Shown piece after piece: positions 51,414 to 60,774 of a DNA stretch of 64,000 bases. The notes below the pieces were generated by a model that ran no database searches, was not told the DNA's origin, and saw nothing but the letters and a program-made list of their open reading frames with translations. The position numbers were made by a program, and so were the translations under genes. The DNA lies in assembly GCF_014212135.1 (NCBI RefSeq), contig NZ_JACJVQ010000006.1, forward strand, positions 248,001 to 312,000, read 5' to 3'. Position 1 is the first letter of the stretch; the number at the start of each line of letters is the position of its first letter. This DNA is from Cohnella thailandensis. Lineage in GTDB: Bacteria > Bacillota > Bacilli > Paenibacillales > Paenibacillaceae.

Positions 51414-51878
51414 ATGGAGATCAAGATTAAGGTCGACGATCTGAAAGGTCCGGAAATAGCGGCTCTGCTGGAGGAGCATATGCGCAGCATGTTCGAGCAG
51501 TCCCCGCCGGAGAGCGTCCACGCTCTCGACCTGGAGGGGCTTCGGAAGCCGGAGATCACGTTCTACAGCGCGTGGATCGACGGGGAGCTGGCGGGATGCG
51601 GGGCGATCAAGGAGCTGGATCCCGCGCACGGCGAGCTGAAATCCATGCGAACCGCGGCTGCTCATCTGCGCAAAGGGGTGGCGAGAGCGATCCTGGCCCA
51701 TATTATCGGCGAGGCGGAGAAGCGCGGCTACACGCGGCTCAGCCTGGAGACGGGCTCGTTCGACTCGTTCGTTCCGGCGGTTCGCTTGTACGAGAGCTTC
51801 GGATTCGAGGAATGCGGTCCGTTCGCGGACTACTGGGACGACCCGAACAGCAAGTTCATGACGAAGGCATTGGCTTAA
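51414..51878 (+). CDS. GNAT-family N-acetyltransferase
   Basis: 154 residues with the GNAT fold: strand GELAGCGAIKEL, motif A region ELKSMRTAAAHLRKGVARAILAHII (acetyl-CoA loop with RKGVA), and motif B with RLYESFGFEECGPFADYW. It resembles putative acetyltransferases of the PaiA/YafP type. The substrate is unknown. GTCGGGAG lies close to the ATG. A hairpin terminator follows, so it is a single-gene unit with its own promoter. Confidence 0.88.
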   Translation: MEIKIKVDDLKGPEIAALLEEHMRSMFEQSPPESVHALDLEGLRKPEITFYSAWIDGELAGCGAIKELDPAHGELKSMRTAAAHLRKGVARAILAHIIGEAEKRGYTRLSLETGSFDSFVPAVRLYESFGFEECGPFADYWDDPNSKFMTKALA

Positions 51879-51890
51879 AGGTTATAGAGC

Positions 51891-51922
51891 GAAGGACACC
51901 GGTACCGCAGTCGGTGTCCTTC
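51891..51922 (+). terminator. hairpin terminator after the acetyltransferase gene
   Basis: GAAGGACACCG and CGGTGTCCTTC form an 11-base pair stem. The T-tract is short (TTCTTGG). Confidence 0.65.
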
Positions 51923-52035
51923 TTGGTCGTTAAGAAGGAGAAGGACTTCCCCGCCGAGTATATATTAGGCAAGGAATCATCCGATCGGGATCGTCGGATG
52001 GACAACGGCCCTAGGAGGCAAGGAGAAATCCCCGA

Positions 52036-54051
52036 ATGCAGAAAGAACCAGGGTTAAGCGATATCGATAAGAGGGAAGAGGCTTACTTCTGCGGCCGAGA
52101 GAAGGAGCTTGCCGTTTACGAGCGGTTCCTCCTCGGACAGGATGAAGCGTATCATACGCCGACGGTTTGGTCCGTGTACGGGACCGGAGGCACCGGCAAG
52201 TCGACGCTGTTGGACGCGTTCCGGCGGATGTCCTATCGCAAGGGAGCGGCATACATCGCGATCGACGGACGCGACCTCGTTCGCACGCCGGACGGTTTCT
52301 GTCTCCATCTGCTGAGCCAGCTTCCCGCGCCGGAGCCGGCCGGCGGAACGGATACCGGGGCGGATCGCTGCCTCCGCCGCCTGAAGGAGATCGCGGAGAA
52401 AGGGCCGCTGACTCTGGCGATCGACAACTATGAAGAGCTGCTCGAGTTGGATCGCTGGCTTCGGGATCGGCTGTTTCAATGGCTGCCTTCCCGAGCGCTC
52501 GTGGTTGTCGCGAGCCGGAAGCCGCTCTCGGGAGCTTGGATGCAGTCGCCGGCCTGGCGAGAGAGGCTGAGGGGATTCTCGCTCGGTTCCCTGGATCGCG
52601 AGCAGTCGCACGTTTACCTCTCCCTATGCGGAATAGAGGACGTTCAAAGCCGCGAGATTCTGTGGGAGAAGACCAAGGGCCATCCCCTCGCGCTCTCCCT
52701 CGCGGCCTCCTCTCTATGGCTGGACGCTTCGTCCGAGGGAGAGAACGGGGACGAATGGATGGCGATGCTTGTCGAGCATTGGCTCCGAGAGGTGCCGACC
52801 GGAGAGCTCCGGCAATGGATCGAGGCGGCCTGCGCGTTAAGGTATTTCGACGCCGAGGCGCTCTCCTTCGTCACCGGAGGAAGGGAGCTCCCGCCCGAGG
52901 ACTTCGCGCGGCTGTACGGGTTATCGTTCGTCCGCCGAACGGCAAGAGGCTGGACCGTTCACGATCTCATGCGCGAGGCGGTCGCCAAGGGGATGCGGGA
53001 TCGAACGCCAAGCGGCTACAAGCGGTTGCTGGCCGGATGCGCGAATCTCTACATGAGACGGATTCTGGAAGCCTCCCGCTCTTCCGGCGCGGTATGGGAC
53101 GTTCGTGAATGCTTCTATTACATCGGGGACGCGTCCATTCAGTGGATCGTGACTCCGGCCGAGAACGAGAGGTACTTCTGGGAGCCTCTAAGCCCGGGCA
53201 ACGTCGCGGAAGCGGAACGCTATCTGCAGGATCGCGTGAGGCTGGGCGATTCTCCCGGAACCGGCGAGCCGCCTACGCTCGATATCGTCAGGATGGAGGA
53301 CGTATCGCTGCGCGAATTGGTCGAGCTGGAAGGCGAACAGGGCCGGCTGCTTCGCAATCAAGACGGAAGGGCCGTCGGCTTGTCCGTCATCTACTCCGTA
53401 AACGCGGCCATGCTGCCTTATTTGGAGCGGGAACCGCTCGCGGCGATATACCTGAGAAGTCTGGACCGCGATGCCTACGAGCGGCTTAAGGAAGCCTCCC
53501 CCTCGCCGCACGCTTCTTTTATCCGGCTTATCGACATCGCCGAGCCTTACAATCCTCTACTGGCGATCAAGGGGATGGAGCTTATTTTCGAGCTGATGGT
53601 ATCCAGCGGGTACATCGTGGCGGCGCCGCCTCCCGATCCGATGCTGGCCGATGTCCATTACAGCCTTGGATTTCGCGAGCTCCAAGGGGCGACGCATACG
53701 TATTACGACGGCGCGACTCCGACTCCGATGTACGTGCTCGATACGAGGGGGGAGAAGCTCCAGGCTCTATTCGAGAGCCTGTTGCGGCAGGCCGGTCTTC
53801 CCGTTCTTCGGGAGCCTGCGGAAGAGCAAGGCGACAGGACCGAGGCGAGAGACGACAAGCTCGCGGAGATGCTGGGCAAGCTGACGCAGCGGGAGCGGGA
53901 AGCGGTGGAGCTTGTCCTCGAAGGACTGTCGAACGCGGATATCGCGCGCAGGCTCTACGTATCGGAGGTCACGGTCAAGAAGCATCTTCGGTCCGCTTAC
54001 CAGAAGCTTCAAGCCCGCAACCGCGCCGATTTGATGCGGCAGCTGCTCTGA
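52036..54051 (+). CDS. LuxR-family regulator with STAND-type ATPase domain
   Basis: 671 residues. An N-terminal nucleotide-binding domain has Walker A VYGTGGTGKST (K55), a Walker B-like TLAIDNYEELL, and a winged helix-like follow-on (LHDLMREAVAKGM-type). The middle is of unknown fold, with an acetyltransferase-like stretch at about 400-550 (AEPYNPLLAIKGMELIFEL). The C-terminus (616-671) is a LuxR helix-turn-helix (LTQREREAVELVLEGLSNADIA, SEVTVKKHLRSAYQKL). The plan resembles large MalT-like regulators but without tetratricopeptide repeats. AGGCAAGGAG precedes the ATG. The next same-strand pair (DUF418 and cupin) has direct repeats in front of its promoter and is a plausible target. Confidence 0.85.
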   Translation: MQKEPGLSDIDKREEAYFCGREKELAVYERFLLGQDEAYHTPTVWSVYGTGGTGKSTLLDAFRRMSYRKGAAYIAIDGRDLVRTPDGFCLHLLSQLPAPEPAGGTDTGADRCLRRLKEIAEKGPLTLAIDNYEELLELDRWLRDRLFQWLPSRALVVVASRKPLSGAWMQSPAWRERLRGFSLGSLDREQSHVYLSLCGIEDVQSREILWEKTKGHPLALSLAASSLWLDASSEGENGDEWMAMLVEHWLREVPTGELRQWIEAACALRYFDAEALSFVTGGRELPPEDFARLYGLSFVRRTARGWTVHDLMREAVAKGMRDRTPSGYKRLLAGCANLYMRRILEASRSSGAVWDVRECFYYIGDASIQWIVTPAENERYFWEPLSPGNVAEAERYLQDRVRLGDSPGTGEPPTLDIVRMEDVSLRELVELEGEQGRLLRNQDGRAVGLSVIYSVNAAMLPYLEREPLAAIYLRSLDRDAYERLKEASPSPHASFIRLIDIAEPYNPLLAIKGMELIFELMVSSGYIVAAPPPDPMLADVHYSLGFRELQGATHTYYDGATPTPMYVLDTRGEKLQALFESLLRQAGLPVLREPAEEQGDRTEARDDKLAEMLGKLTQREREAVELVLEGLSNADIARRLYVSEVTVKKHLRSAYQKLQARNRADLMRQLL

Positions 54052-54062
54052 ATCCCCGTCGA

Positions 54063-54091
54063 AGGCACCTTCCCGAAGGTGTCTTTTTTTT
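54063..54091 (+). terminator. terminator after the LuxR-type gene
   Basis: AGGCACCTTC and GAAGGTGTCT pair with a 2-base loop, followed by a run of T. Confidence 0.88.
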
Positions 54092-54117
54092 GCAGACGAC
54101 GATCGGCCTAAAACCCG

Positions 54118-54137
54118 GTATCCCTCAAAGTATCCCT
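54118..54137. repeat. direct repeat GTATCCCT x2, candidate activator site
   Basis: GTATCCCT occurs at 54118-54125 and again at 54130-54137, 12 bases apart. A weak promoter TTTCGA-17-TATAGT (about 54146-54174) follows. The position just upstream of a -35 and next to a LuxR-type regulator gene suits an activator site. Confidence 0.45.
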
Positions 54138-54218
54138 GAGGATAATTTCGAGCCGCGGCGATATTCCCTATAGTGGAGAGCAGGGCCCGAACGATACTGC
54201 GAGGAGGATTTAGGATTC

Positions 54219-55454
54219 ATGAAGCTGTCGCCTAGTTCGCCGTCCGAACGGCTGTCCGCTATCGATATTTTGAGAGGATTAGCGGTGTTCGGCATTTTTC
54301 TCGTCAACATTCTTTATATGAGCACGACTTCCGTATTCTACGAACGGAACGGCGTTGTCCCCGAGGGGGAGACCGAGCTTGACGGCAGCCTTAAGCATAT
54401 GATCGAGCTGATCTTCTCTGGGAAAATGTACCCCGTTCTCGCGTTCCTGTTCGGAGCAGGCTTCTACTACCTCATGAGCCGCGCGGAGCGGAAGGGGGTC
54501 CGCGTCCGCCGGTTTTTCCTGAAACGCATGTCGATTCTGTTTCTTATCGGAGCGGCGCATATGCTTCTCTTCTATGGCGGAGACATTCTGCGGACTTACG
54601 CGATATTGGGCTGTCTGCTGCTGTTGTTCTACCGCCGAAGGGACAAGACGATTCTAACCTGGGCCGTTTCGATCCTGGCTCTGTTCTTGCTGTCGTTCTC
54701 CTTGTCGTTCCTGACGCCGGCATCCGACCTGGATGCAAGCCGCGAGGCTAATTATGCGATCGCGGAGCGGGAGGCGGCCGAAGCTACGGAAGCTTACCGA
54801 TCCGGCCATTACGGCGAGTGGATGTCGTTCCATATCGACGAAGAGGTTCTGCCTGCCTTGGCGATGGAGCAGATTACGTACCCCGGCGTTTTCGGCATGA
54901 TGCTTCTAGGGTTTTATTGCGGCCGAGTCGACTTGTTTAGCCGGGTGAAGGAGCTCGCCCCCCGGCTTCGGGCGATTCGCGATATCACGGGTTCCGCGAG
55001 CGTGTTGATTACGGGCTTGCTAGCGCTGATCCGCTTCGGCAATTGGGAGGCGGGAGCGTACGAAGCGGCAGTGACCCAATGGCTGATCTACGGCTGCGGG
55101 ATTATCGTCAGCCTGTTCTACATGACGTCTCTGCTGCTGGCGCTTCAGCTGCCGTCCGTCCAGAAGCTGCTTGGTCCCTTCCGGCTCGTGGGCCGGATGA
55201 CGCTGACGAACTACCTGCTTCAATCGGCGATCTCCATCGCGGTATTCGCCGGATTCGGCTTATTCGGAACGTTGGCGGTTTGGCAGGTGCTCGCGTATTG
55301 TTCGATCGTTATCGCCCTGGAGATTCTGTTCAGCGTCTGGTGGATGTCCCGCTTTGCTTACGGGCCGGCGGAATGGCTGTGGAGAAGATGGACCTACGGG
55401 AAGCTCGGCAACGACAAAGCCGCCGCGACCGCGTCGAAGGAAGTGAACGCATGA
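54219..55454 (+). CDS. DUF418 membrane protein
   Basis: 411 residues with about eight to ten membrane helices and the DUF418 landmarks: RLSAIDILRGLAVFGIFLVNI at the N-terminus, FLFGAGFYYLMSRAERKG, and the C-terminal RLVGRMTLTNYLLQSAISI. These proteins, such as YeiB, are thought to be acyltransferase-3-like membrane proteins, but no activity is proven. GAGGAGG precedes the ATG. Its stop overlaps the start of the cupin gene (ATGA). Confidence 0.88.
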   Translation: MKLSPSSPSERLSAIDILRGLAVFGIFLVNILYMSTTSVFYERNGVVPEGETELDGSLKHMIELIFSGKMYPVLAFLFGAGFYYLMSRAERKGVRVRRFFLKRMSILFLIGAAHMLLFYGGDILRTYAILGCLLLLFYRRRDKTILTWAVSILALFLLSFSLSFLTPASDLDASREANYAIAEREAAEATEAYRSGHYGEWMSFHIDEEVLPALAMEQITYPGVFGMMLLGFYCGRVDLFSRVKELAPRLRAIRDITGSASVLITGLLALIRFGNWEAGAYEAAVTQWLIYGCGIIVSLFYMTSLLLALQLPSVQKLLGPFRLVGRMTLTNYLLQSAISIAVFAGFGLFGTLAVWQVLAYCSIVIALEILFSVWWMSRFAYGPAEWLWRRWTYGKLGNDKAAATASKEVNA

Positions 55455-55993
55455 CTCGGGAGAGGACCATCGGGAATCCGCTGATCGGCGATCGCGTGAC
55501 CTTCCTCGTGACCGCCGCGGAGTCGGATCGGCAATACGAGCTTGTCGAGGTGGAGCTGAATCCGGGCGGAGGGAACGGCTTGCATTATCACACGAGCTTC
55601 GAAGAGGAATTCGAAGCGTTGGAGGGTCTCCTTTATATCGATTGCGATGGTCGGACGCATGTGCTGAAGCCGGGGGAGAAGCTTGTCGCGCCCAGGCGGT
55701 CGGTCCATCGGTTCTATAACCCGGGCCATGAAAAGATCCGCTTTAAGGTTCGGATCGTTCCGGCGCGGAGCTTCGAGCCGATGCTTCGGATCGCGTACGG
55801 GCTGACGAACGACGGAAGGACCAACGGGAAGGGCGTTCCGCGCAATCTCCTGGAGATGGCGGTTATTTTCCATTTGGGAGAGAGCTATCTTCCGAACCTT
55901 CCCTTCGTCGTCCAGAAAGGGTTATTCGCGCCCCTGCACGCCCTGGCCGTTTGGATTGGCGTAAAAAAGCGATTGCTCCGGCGATATGCCTGA
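55451..55993 (+). CDS. cupin-domain protein
   Basis: 180 residues starting in the overlap with the DUF418 stop. A single cupin barrel shows GLHYHTSFEEEFEALEG, with the histidine and glutamate metal ligands, and the second motif PRRSVHRFYNPG. The C-terminal 60 residues are helical and hydrophobic and may contact the membrane. Translational coupling with the DUF418 gene suggests a joint function. Substrate and activity unknown. Confidence 0.82.
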   Translation: MTRERTIGNPLIGDRVTFLVTAAESDRQYELVEVELNPGGGNGLHYHTSFEEEFEALEGLLYIDCDGRTHVLKPGEKLVAPRRSVHRFYNPGHEKIRFKVRIVPARSFEPMLRIAYGLTNDGRTNGKGVPRNLLEMAVIFHLGESYLPNLPFVVQKGLFAPLHALAVWIGVKKRLLRRYA

Positions 55994-55999
55994 TCATGC

Positions 56000-56034
56000 A
56001 AGAAGCTGGCGAGGAGATTCCTCGCCAGCTTCTT
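56000..56034. terminator. bidirectional terminator between cupin and reductase genes
   Basis: AAGAAGCTGGCGAGGA and CCTCGCCAGCTTCTT form a 15-base pair stem with a GATT loop between convergent genes. Confidence 0.85.
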
Positions 56035-56043
56035 GCTATGGCC

Positions 56044-56967
56044 TTAAGGGAGAATATTGCCCGCCGAGCGGAAGATGTCGTACCATTCCTCGCGGGTGAG
56101 CCGGATGTCGGCCGCCTTGCAGCAATCCTTCAGCCGCTCGACGTTCATCGTGCCGATCACCGGCTGCATGTTCGCGGGGTGGCGAAGCAGCCAGGCGACC
56201 GCGATCGTCGTGTTGCTGACCCCGTAGCGGGCGGCGATCTCGTCGATCTTCTCGTTCAGCTTCGGGAACTTCTCGTTGCCGAGGAACACTCCCTCGAAGA
56301 AGCCGTATTGAAACGGCGACCAAGGCTGGATGGTGATGTCGTGCAGCCGGCAGAAGTCGAGAATGCTGCCGTCGCGGTTCACCGCGGCCGCGTTCTCCAT
56401 GTTGACGTTGAAGCCTTGGGAGATCATCGTGGCGTTCGTGATGCTGAGCTGGAGCTGATTGGCGACGATAGGCTGCTTCACGAACTTCTTCAACAGCTGA
56501 ATCTGCATCGGATTCTGGTTCGAGACGCCGAAATGACGCACCTTGCCCGACCGCTCTAGCTGGTCGAACGCTTCCGCCACTTCCTCCGGCTCGACGAGCG
56601 TATCCGGGCGGTGCAGAAGCAGAACGTCCAGATAGTCGGTGTTCAGCCGCTTCAGAATGCCGTCCACCGAATTCAGGATGTGCTCCTTGGAGAAGTCGAA
56701 CATGCCCTTGTCCGGGCGAATGCCGCACTTCGACTGGAGGATGACCTTCTCGCGCACGCTCGGGCTCATCTGGATGGCGTCGGCGAAAATCCTCTCGCAT
56801 TCGCCCGCGCCGTAAATGTCCGCGTGCTCGAAGAAGTTCGCTCCTTCGTCCAAGGCGGTTTGGACGAAGCGTTCGGCCTGCTTCTTGTCCAGGGAATTCA
56901 TTCTCATGCAGCCGACGGCGACGACGGGAACTTCAAGAGTGCTGGTGCCAAGCTTGATGGTTTTCAT
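56044..56967 (-). CDS. aldo/keto reductase, YdhF-like
   Basis: 307 residues with the aldo/keto reductase barrel: NFFEHADIYGAGECERIFADAI with the catalytic Asp and Tyr, LQSKCGI with the active lysine, LLLHRPDTLVEPEEVAEAF with the catalytic histidine, and the C-terminal NADP site VSNTTIAVAWLLRHPA and IGTMNVERLKD. It resembles E. coli YdhF. ATG 56967 is preferred (GGAGG upstream) to the longer frame reaching 57066. The physiological substrate is unknown. Confidence 0.9.
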   Translation of the reverse strand: MKTIKLGTSTLEVPVVAVGCMRMNSLDKKQAERFVQTALDEGANFFEHADIYGAGECERIFADAIQMSPSVREKVILQSKCGIRPDKGMFDFSKEHILNSVDGILKRLNTDYLDVLLLHRPDTLVEPEEVAEAFDQLERSGKVRHFGVSNQNPMQIQLLKKFVKQPIVANQLQLSITNATMISQGFNVNMENAAAVNRDGSILDFCRLHDITIQPWSPFQYGFFEGVFLGNEKFPKLNEKIDEIAARYGVSNTTIAVAWLLRHPANMQPVIGTMNVERLKDCCKAADIRLTREEWYDIFRSAGNILP

Positions 56968-57058
56968 GACTTCATGGACCTCCGATCGGCTATGGAAGCG
57001 GATTCTGTACATTCCTATTGTTACATAGTAGAGAGACGGATTCAACGTAGAACGGACG

Positions 57059-57084
57059 AAAGCCACCGGGCTAAGCCGGTGGCT
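57059..57084 (-). terminator. hairpin between the LLM and reductase genes
   Basis: AAAGCCACCGG and CCGGTGGCTT pair around GCTAAG, just past the stop of the oxidoreductase gene. No long T-tract follows. Confidence 0.5.
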
Positions 57085-57095
57085 TGGGGAATCGA

Positions 57096-58178
57096 TTATT
57101 CCGCCGATTCCATGCGGGCGATCTCCTTGCGCACGATAGGAGCGACCTTCGTGCCGAGCAGCTCGATGGCGCGCATGACCTCGCCATGCGGCATGGAGCC
57201 GACGTCGAGGTGCAGGAAGAAGCGCGTCAGACCCAGGTGCTTGCGCAGGTAGACGATCTTCTCCGCGACGAACTCCGGATCCCCGACGTACAGCGCTCCG
57301 CGAAGATCGCGCGAGGCGTCGTAGGAAGCCCGGCTCATCGGAGGCCAGCCCCGCTCGCGGCCGATTCCGTCCATCTGGGCTTTGTTGTACGGATAGAACG
57401 TGTCCGCCGCCTGCTGGGTCGTATCGGCGATGAAGCCGTGCGAGTGGGACGCGATCTGCAGCTTGCTCGGGTCGTGTCCGGCCTTCTCCGCCGCTCTCTT
57501 GTAGAGGGCGACGAGCGGGGCGAACCGCTCCGGCATTCCGCCGATGATCGCGAAGACGATCGGCAGGCCGAGCGTTCCCGCTCGAACGGCGGATTCCGGA
57601 TTGCCGCCGCTCGCGATCCAGACCGGCAGCGGCTCTTGCACGGCGCGAGGATAGACGCCCAGGTTGACGATGGCGCGGCGGTGCTTGCTGCCCGGCCAGT
57701 TGACCTTCTCCGACTGGCGAATCTTCAGAAGAAGCTCGAGCTTCTCGTCGAACAGCTCGTCGTAATCGTTCAGATCGTATCCGAAGAGCGGGAACGATTC
57801 GATGAACGAGCCCCGTCCCGCCATGATCTCCGCCCGTCCGTCAGACAGCCCGTCGACGGTCGAGAACGCTTGGTAGACGCGCACCGGATCGTCGGACGAC
57901 AGAACCGTGACCGCGCTGGACAGCCGGATCTTCTTCGTCAGCGGAGCGGCCGCCGCCAGAACGAGCTCGGGAGCGGACGCGGCATAATCGGGACGATGAT
58001 GCTCCCCGATCGCGTAGACGTCGAGTCCGACCTGCTCGGCCAGCACGATCTCTTCGACGCCGCGGCGCAGCCTCTCCGCGTGATTGACTTTCTCTCCGGT
58101 GATCGGGTGCGGGGTCGCCTCCAGAAAAGTACTGATGCCTATCTCCATGACAGGTGATGCGGATGTATGTTCGCCCAT
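57096..58178 (-). CDS. LLM-class flavin-dependent oxidoreductase
   Basis: 360 residues of the bacterial luciferase-like monooxygenase superfamily. Visible are [14 protein letters not shown], the flavin-side [41 protein letters not shown] and [12 protein letters not shown]. Enzymes of this group use reduced FMN and oxygen on diverse organic substrates; the substrate here is unknown. AAAGGAGGGAT precedes the ATG. The gene has its own consensus-like promoter with an overlapping 14-base palindrome, so it is probably inducible. Confidence 0.9.
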   Translation of the reverse strand: MGEHTSASPVMEIGISTFLEATPHPITGEKVNHAERLRRGVEEIVLAEQVGLDVYAIGEHHRPDYAASAPELVLAAAAPLTKKIRLSSAVTVLSSDDPVRVYQAFSTVDGLSDGRAEIMAGRGSFIESFPLFGYDLNDYDELFDEKLELLLKIRQSEKVNWPGSKHRRAIVNLGVYPRAVQEPLPVWIASGGNPESAVRAGTLGLPIVFAIIGGMPERFAPLVALYKRAAEKAGHDPSKLQIASHSHGFIADTTQQAADTFYPYNKAQMDGIGRERGWPPMSRASYDASRDLRGALYVGDPEFVAEKIVYLRKHLGLTRFFLHLDVGSMPHGEVMRAIELLGTKVAPIVRKEIARMESAE

Positions 58179-58195
58179 CGGGGATCCCTCCTTTG

Positions 58196-58209
58196 TAATG
58201 AGCTCATTA
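58196..58209. promoter_or_regulatory. 14-bp palindromic operator at the LLM gene promoter
   Basis: TAATGAGCTCATTA is a perfect palindrome that overlaps the last bases of the -10 and the start-site region, a repressor position. No regulator gene is adjacent. Confidence 0.62.
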
Positions 58210-58234
58210 TACTATAAAAAATAATGTAACGCAA
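58206..58234 (-). promoter_or_regulatory. sigma-A promoter of the LLM gene
   Basis: On the complement, TTGCGT (58234-58229), exactly 17 bases, then perfect TATAAT (58211-58206), in AT-rich DNA unlike its surroundings. Confidence 0.78.
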
Positions 58235-58256
58235 TTAAATATAGTTGTTGTTATTT

Positions 58257-59600
58257 CTATCCATTGCTCCGCGGCCGGTTGCCTTGCGAGGGCTTGCCCG
58301 ATGTCGGCTTCGAACCTGTCGACTGCGCCGGGTTACGCGGCTTGCCTTGCGGTTTCGCCGACGTTCTCGCCTGCGGCATGCCCCTCGTACGGCCCCCGGC
58401 CTGAGCGGCTTGCGGTCTCGGCTGCTTCGCGGCTTGCGCTTGCGCCGGAGCGGAAGGCGCCGTATTCGCCATCGGATACGGATGGTCCTCGACTCGCGGG
58501 ATCTTCCGGTTGATCAGCTTCTCGATGTCCTTCAGATAAGCAAGCTCTTCGTAATCGCAGAAGGAGATCGCGACGCCGCTGAGACCGGCCCGGCCCGTCC
58601 GTCCGATACGGTGGACATAAGTCTCGGGAATGTTCGGCAGATTGAAGTTGATGACGTGGGAGAGCTCGTCGATATCGATCCCTCTCGCGGCGATGTCGGT
58701 GGCCACCAGCACGCGGGTCGCTCCGCTCTTGAAGTTGTTCAGCGCGTTCTGGCGGGAGTTCTGGGACTTGTCCCCGTGAATGGCTTGGGCGGTCACCTTC
58801 GCCTTGTTCAGGCCGCGCGCGATGCGATCGGCTCCGTGCTTCGTGCGGGCGAAGACGATGGCGGAAGCGATGGAGCGGTCCTCCAGGAGCAGGTTGAGCA
58901 GCTTCTGCTTGTTCTCCTTGTCCACCAGGTAGACGGACTGCTCGATGCGCTCCGCCGTCGAAGAGACGGGAGTGATCTCCACCTTCGCGGGATCGTTCAG
59001 CAGGGAATCGACCAGGCTCGTAATCTCCGGCGGCATCGTGGCGGAGAAGAACAGGGTCTGCCGCGAGGAAGGGAGCTTGGCGATGATTCGTTTCATGTCA
59101 TGGATAAAGCCCATGTCCAGCATGCGGTCGGCCTCGTCGAGCACGAGAATCTGAACCTGCTTCAGGCTGACGAGGCCTTGGTTCAGAAGGTCGATCAGCC
59201 GGCCGGGCGTCGCGATCAGAATGTCCGATCCGCGCTCTAGCGCCTGCTCCTGCGCCTTCTGGGATACGCCTCCGACGATGACGGTGCTCCGCAGCTTGGT
59301 GAATTGCCCGTACGCGCGGATATTGTCGTCGATCTGGATGGCAAGCTCGCGCGTCGGAGTTAGGATAAGAGCCCGAATGGGACGCTTCGCGGCGCCCGGG
59401 GGCTGCTCCTGAAGCCGTTGGAGAATAGGCAGGGCGAATGCCGCCGTCTTGCCGGTGCCCGTCTGCGCGCAGCCGAACAGGTCTCGGCCGGCCAGCACGG
59501 CGGGAATGGCCTGCTCCTGGATCGGAGTGGGTTCCGTATAGCCTTCTTTGGCCAATGCTTTAAGAATAGGGGGGATCAGCTTCAAGTCTTGAAAATTCAT
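58257..59600 (-). CDS. DEAD-box RNA helicase, RhlE/CshA-like
   Basis: 447 residues with all core motifs: Q-motif ([13 protein letters not shown]), motif I AQTGTGKT, Ia [12 protein letters not shown] box as [12 protein letters not shown], and the C-terminal [11 protein letters not shown] basic tail rich in Gln, Pro, Arg and Gly (about 375-447) would bind RNA nonspecifically. It should unwind short RNA duplexes in mRNA turnover or ribosome assembly, often induced by cold. AAGGAGAA precedes the ATG. Cytosolic. Confidence 0.95.
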   Translation of the reverse strand: MNFQDLKLIPPILKALAKEGYTEPTPIQEQAIPAVLAGRDLFGCAQTGTGKTAAFALPILQRLQEQPPGAAKRPIRALILTPTRELAIQIDDNIRAYGQFTKLRSTVIVGGVSQKAQEQALERGSDILIATPGRLIDLLNQGLVSLKQVQILVLDEADRMLDMGFIHDMKRIIAKLPSSRQTLFFSATMPPEITSLVDSLLNDPAKVEITPVSSTAERIEQSVYLVDKENKQKLLNLLLEDRSIASAIVFARTKHGADRIARGLNKAKVTAQAIHGDKSQNSRQNALNNFKSGATRVLVATDIAARGIDIDELSHVINFNLPNIPETYVHRIGRTGRAGLSGVAISFCDYEELAYLKDIEKLINRKIPRVEDHPYPMANTAPSAPAQAQAAKQPRPQAAQAGGRTRGMPQARTSAKPQGKPRNPAQSTGSKPTSGKPSQGNRPRSNG

Positions 59601-59785
59601 ACGTTCTCCTTATCTAGGCAGATGTGCCGTTACTCCACTTTACCACAACTTCCTCATCGTCTCCGATTTATTGTTCATCAACCTTGATTTATCTATGATT
59701 CCGGTCATGACAAAGAAGCCGGCTTCTCATCCCGAGAGCGAGGGGAGAGGTCGGAACTCCGTTTATTCAAACGGCTTATTGGCGC

Positions 59786-60472
59786 TTAACGGAAGGAAGA
59801 AGATCGGGGCTCCGCCGCGGCGGGCCGACGTTCCCGCGGAGCCAGCAGACTGCTTGTGATCAGCCATTGGGCCGCGTAATACGTAAGCATGATCAGCGGA
59901 CCGGAGTAGCGCACCTCCGAGACGAACATATTCCAGGAGAGAATCGAGTCGGACGCAAGGAACAACAGAGAACCGGCGATGGCGTACCGGTTGCCGTTCA
60001 TGATCGCCGCGACGCTCATGAAGAAGATCGCCGCCACGTACAGTAGAACGGGGGCGATCAGGTCCTTCTCGTCCGAGTCGAGAAGGGCTCGAACCAGCCG
60101 CGACGCGATATAGACCGCATAGGCGAGAAGAGGCGCGAGCGCGAGCAGCTTCGCGCGGGTGATCCGCCTTCGATGAAGAAAGCAGCCGATATAGAACAAA
60201 TGGCCGATCAGGAAGGCGGACAATCCGACCGTAAACCAGCGGAGGGTGCCGTCTCCGATCATGCAGAAGAATAAGCCGAGCAGCAGCAGCTTGCGCTCGC
60301 GGCGTTCCCGCGCGGGCGCGAGCAAGCAAGCGTAGCCGATGATGAGAGCCATCGGAATCAGCTTGAAGAGCAGCTTGACCGGCTCCGGATCGGATGGAAT
60401 CGCGAAGATGTAGAGAAGTCCCGTCGCGGGGATGAGGACGGGCAGAGCCCTTCGGATCATCGATTGGGACAT
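59786..60472 (-). CDS. lysoplasmalogenase-like (YhhN/TMEM86) membrane protein
   Basis: 228 residues from ATG 60472, with GGAGGCCG upstream; the frame extends to 60613 but that part overlaps the next gene and is arginine-rich shadow. About eight membrane helices, with the family pattern KLLFKLIPMALIIGYA, GLFFCMIGDGTLRW and ASDSILSWNMFV, whose aspartates are conserved in lysoplasmalogenases. Family enzymes hydrolyse vinyl-ether lysolipids, but bacterial members are poorly tested. Confidence 0.8.
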   Translation of the reverse strand: MSQSMIRRALPVLIPATGLLYIFAIPSDPEPVKLLFKLIPMALIIGYACLLAPARERRERKLLLLGLFFCMIGDGTLRWFTVGLSAFLIGHLFYIGCFLHRRRITRAKLLALAPLLAYAVYIASRLVRALLDSDEKDLIAPVLLYVAAIFFMSVAAIMNGNRYAIAGSLLFLASDSILSWNMFVSEVRYSGPLIMLTYYAAQWLITSSLLAPRERRPAAAEPRSSSFR

Positions 60473-60494
60473 GGTTGAACGGCCTCCAACGGGC

Positions 60495-60773
60495 CTAGCG
60501 GGCCCATACGTCCTGGTATTGCTCCACTCTCTGGAACTGCGCCTTGGCGAACGGGCAGAGCGGGACGATGCGGACGCCTTCCTCCCGGGCCAGCTCGACG
60601 ACCTTCCGGACAAGCTCCTGGCCGATTCCTTGGCCGCGAAGCCGGTCCGACACCAGGGTGTGCAGAATGACGATCGTGCCGTCGCTTCGGCGGGAGAATT
60701 CGATCTCCGCGTCCCGATCGTCGGGATTGTCTCCCAAGTAAAATCCGTTCGCGCTTTGCTGATATTCGCTCAA
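60495..60773 (-). CDS. yjdJ: YjdJ-like GNAT-fold protein
   Basis: 92 residues from TTG 60773, with AGAGGTGG 6 bases upstream. It shows the compact GNAT of the YjdJ type: VSDRLRGQGIGQELVRKVVELAREEGVRIVPLCPFAKAQFQ, with the acetyl-CoA loop RGQGIG and the family's fixed end PLCPFAK. The start sits just past the TGA of the YjdI-like gene, so the two are translationally coupled, as in E. coli yjdI-yjdJ. Substrate unknown. Confidence 0.85.
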   Translation of the reverse strand: MSEYQQSANGFYLGDNPDDRDAEIEFSRRSDGTIVILHTLVSDRLRGQGIGQELVRKVVELAREEGVRIVPLCPFAKAQFQRVEQYQDVWAR

Positions 60774-60774
60774 C

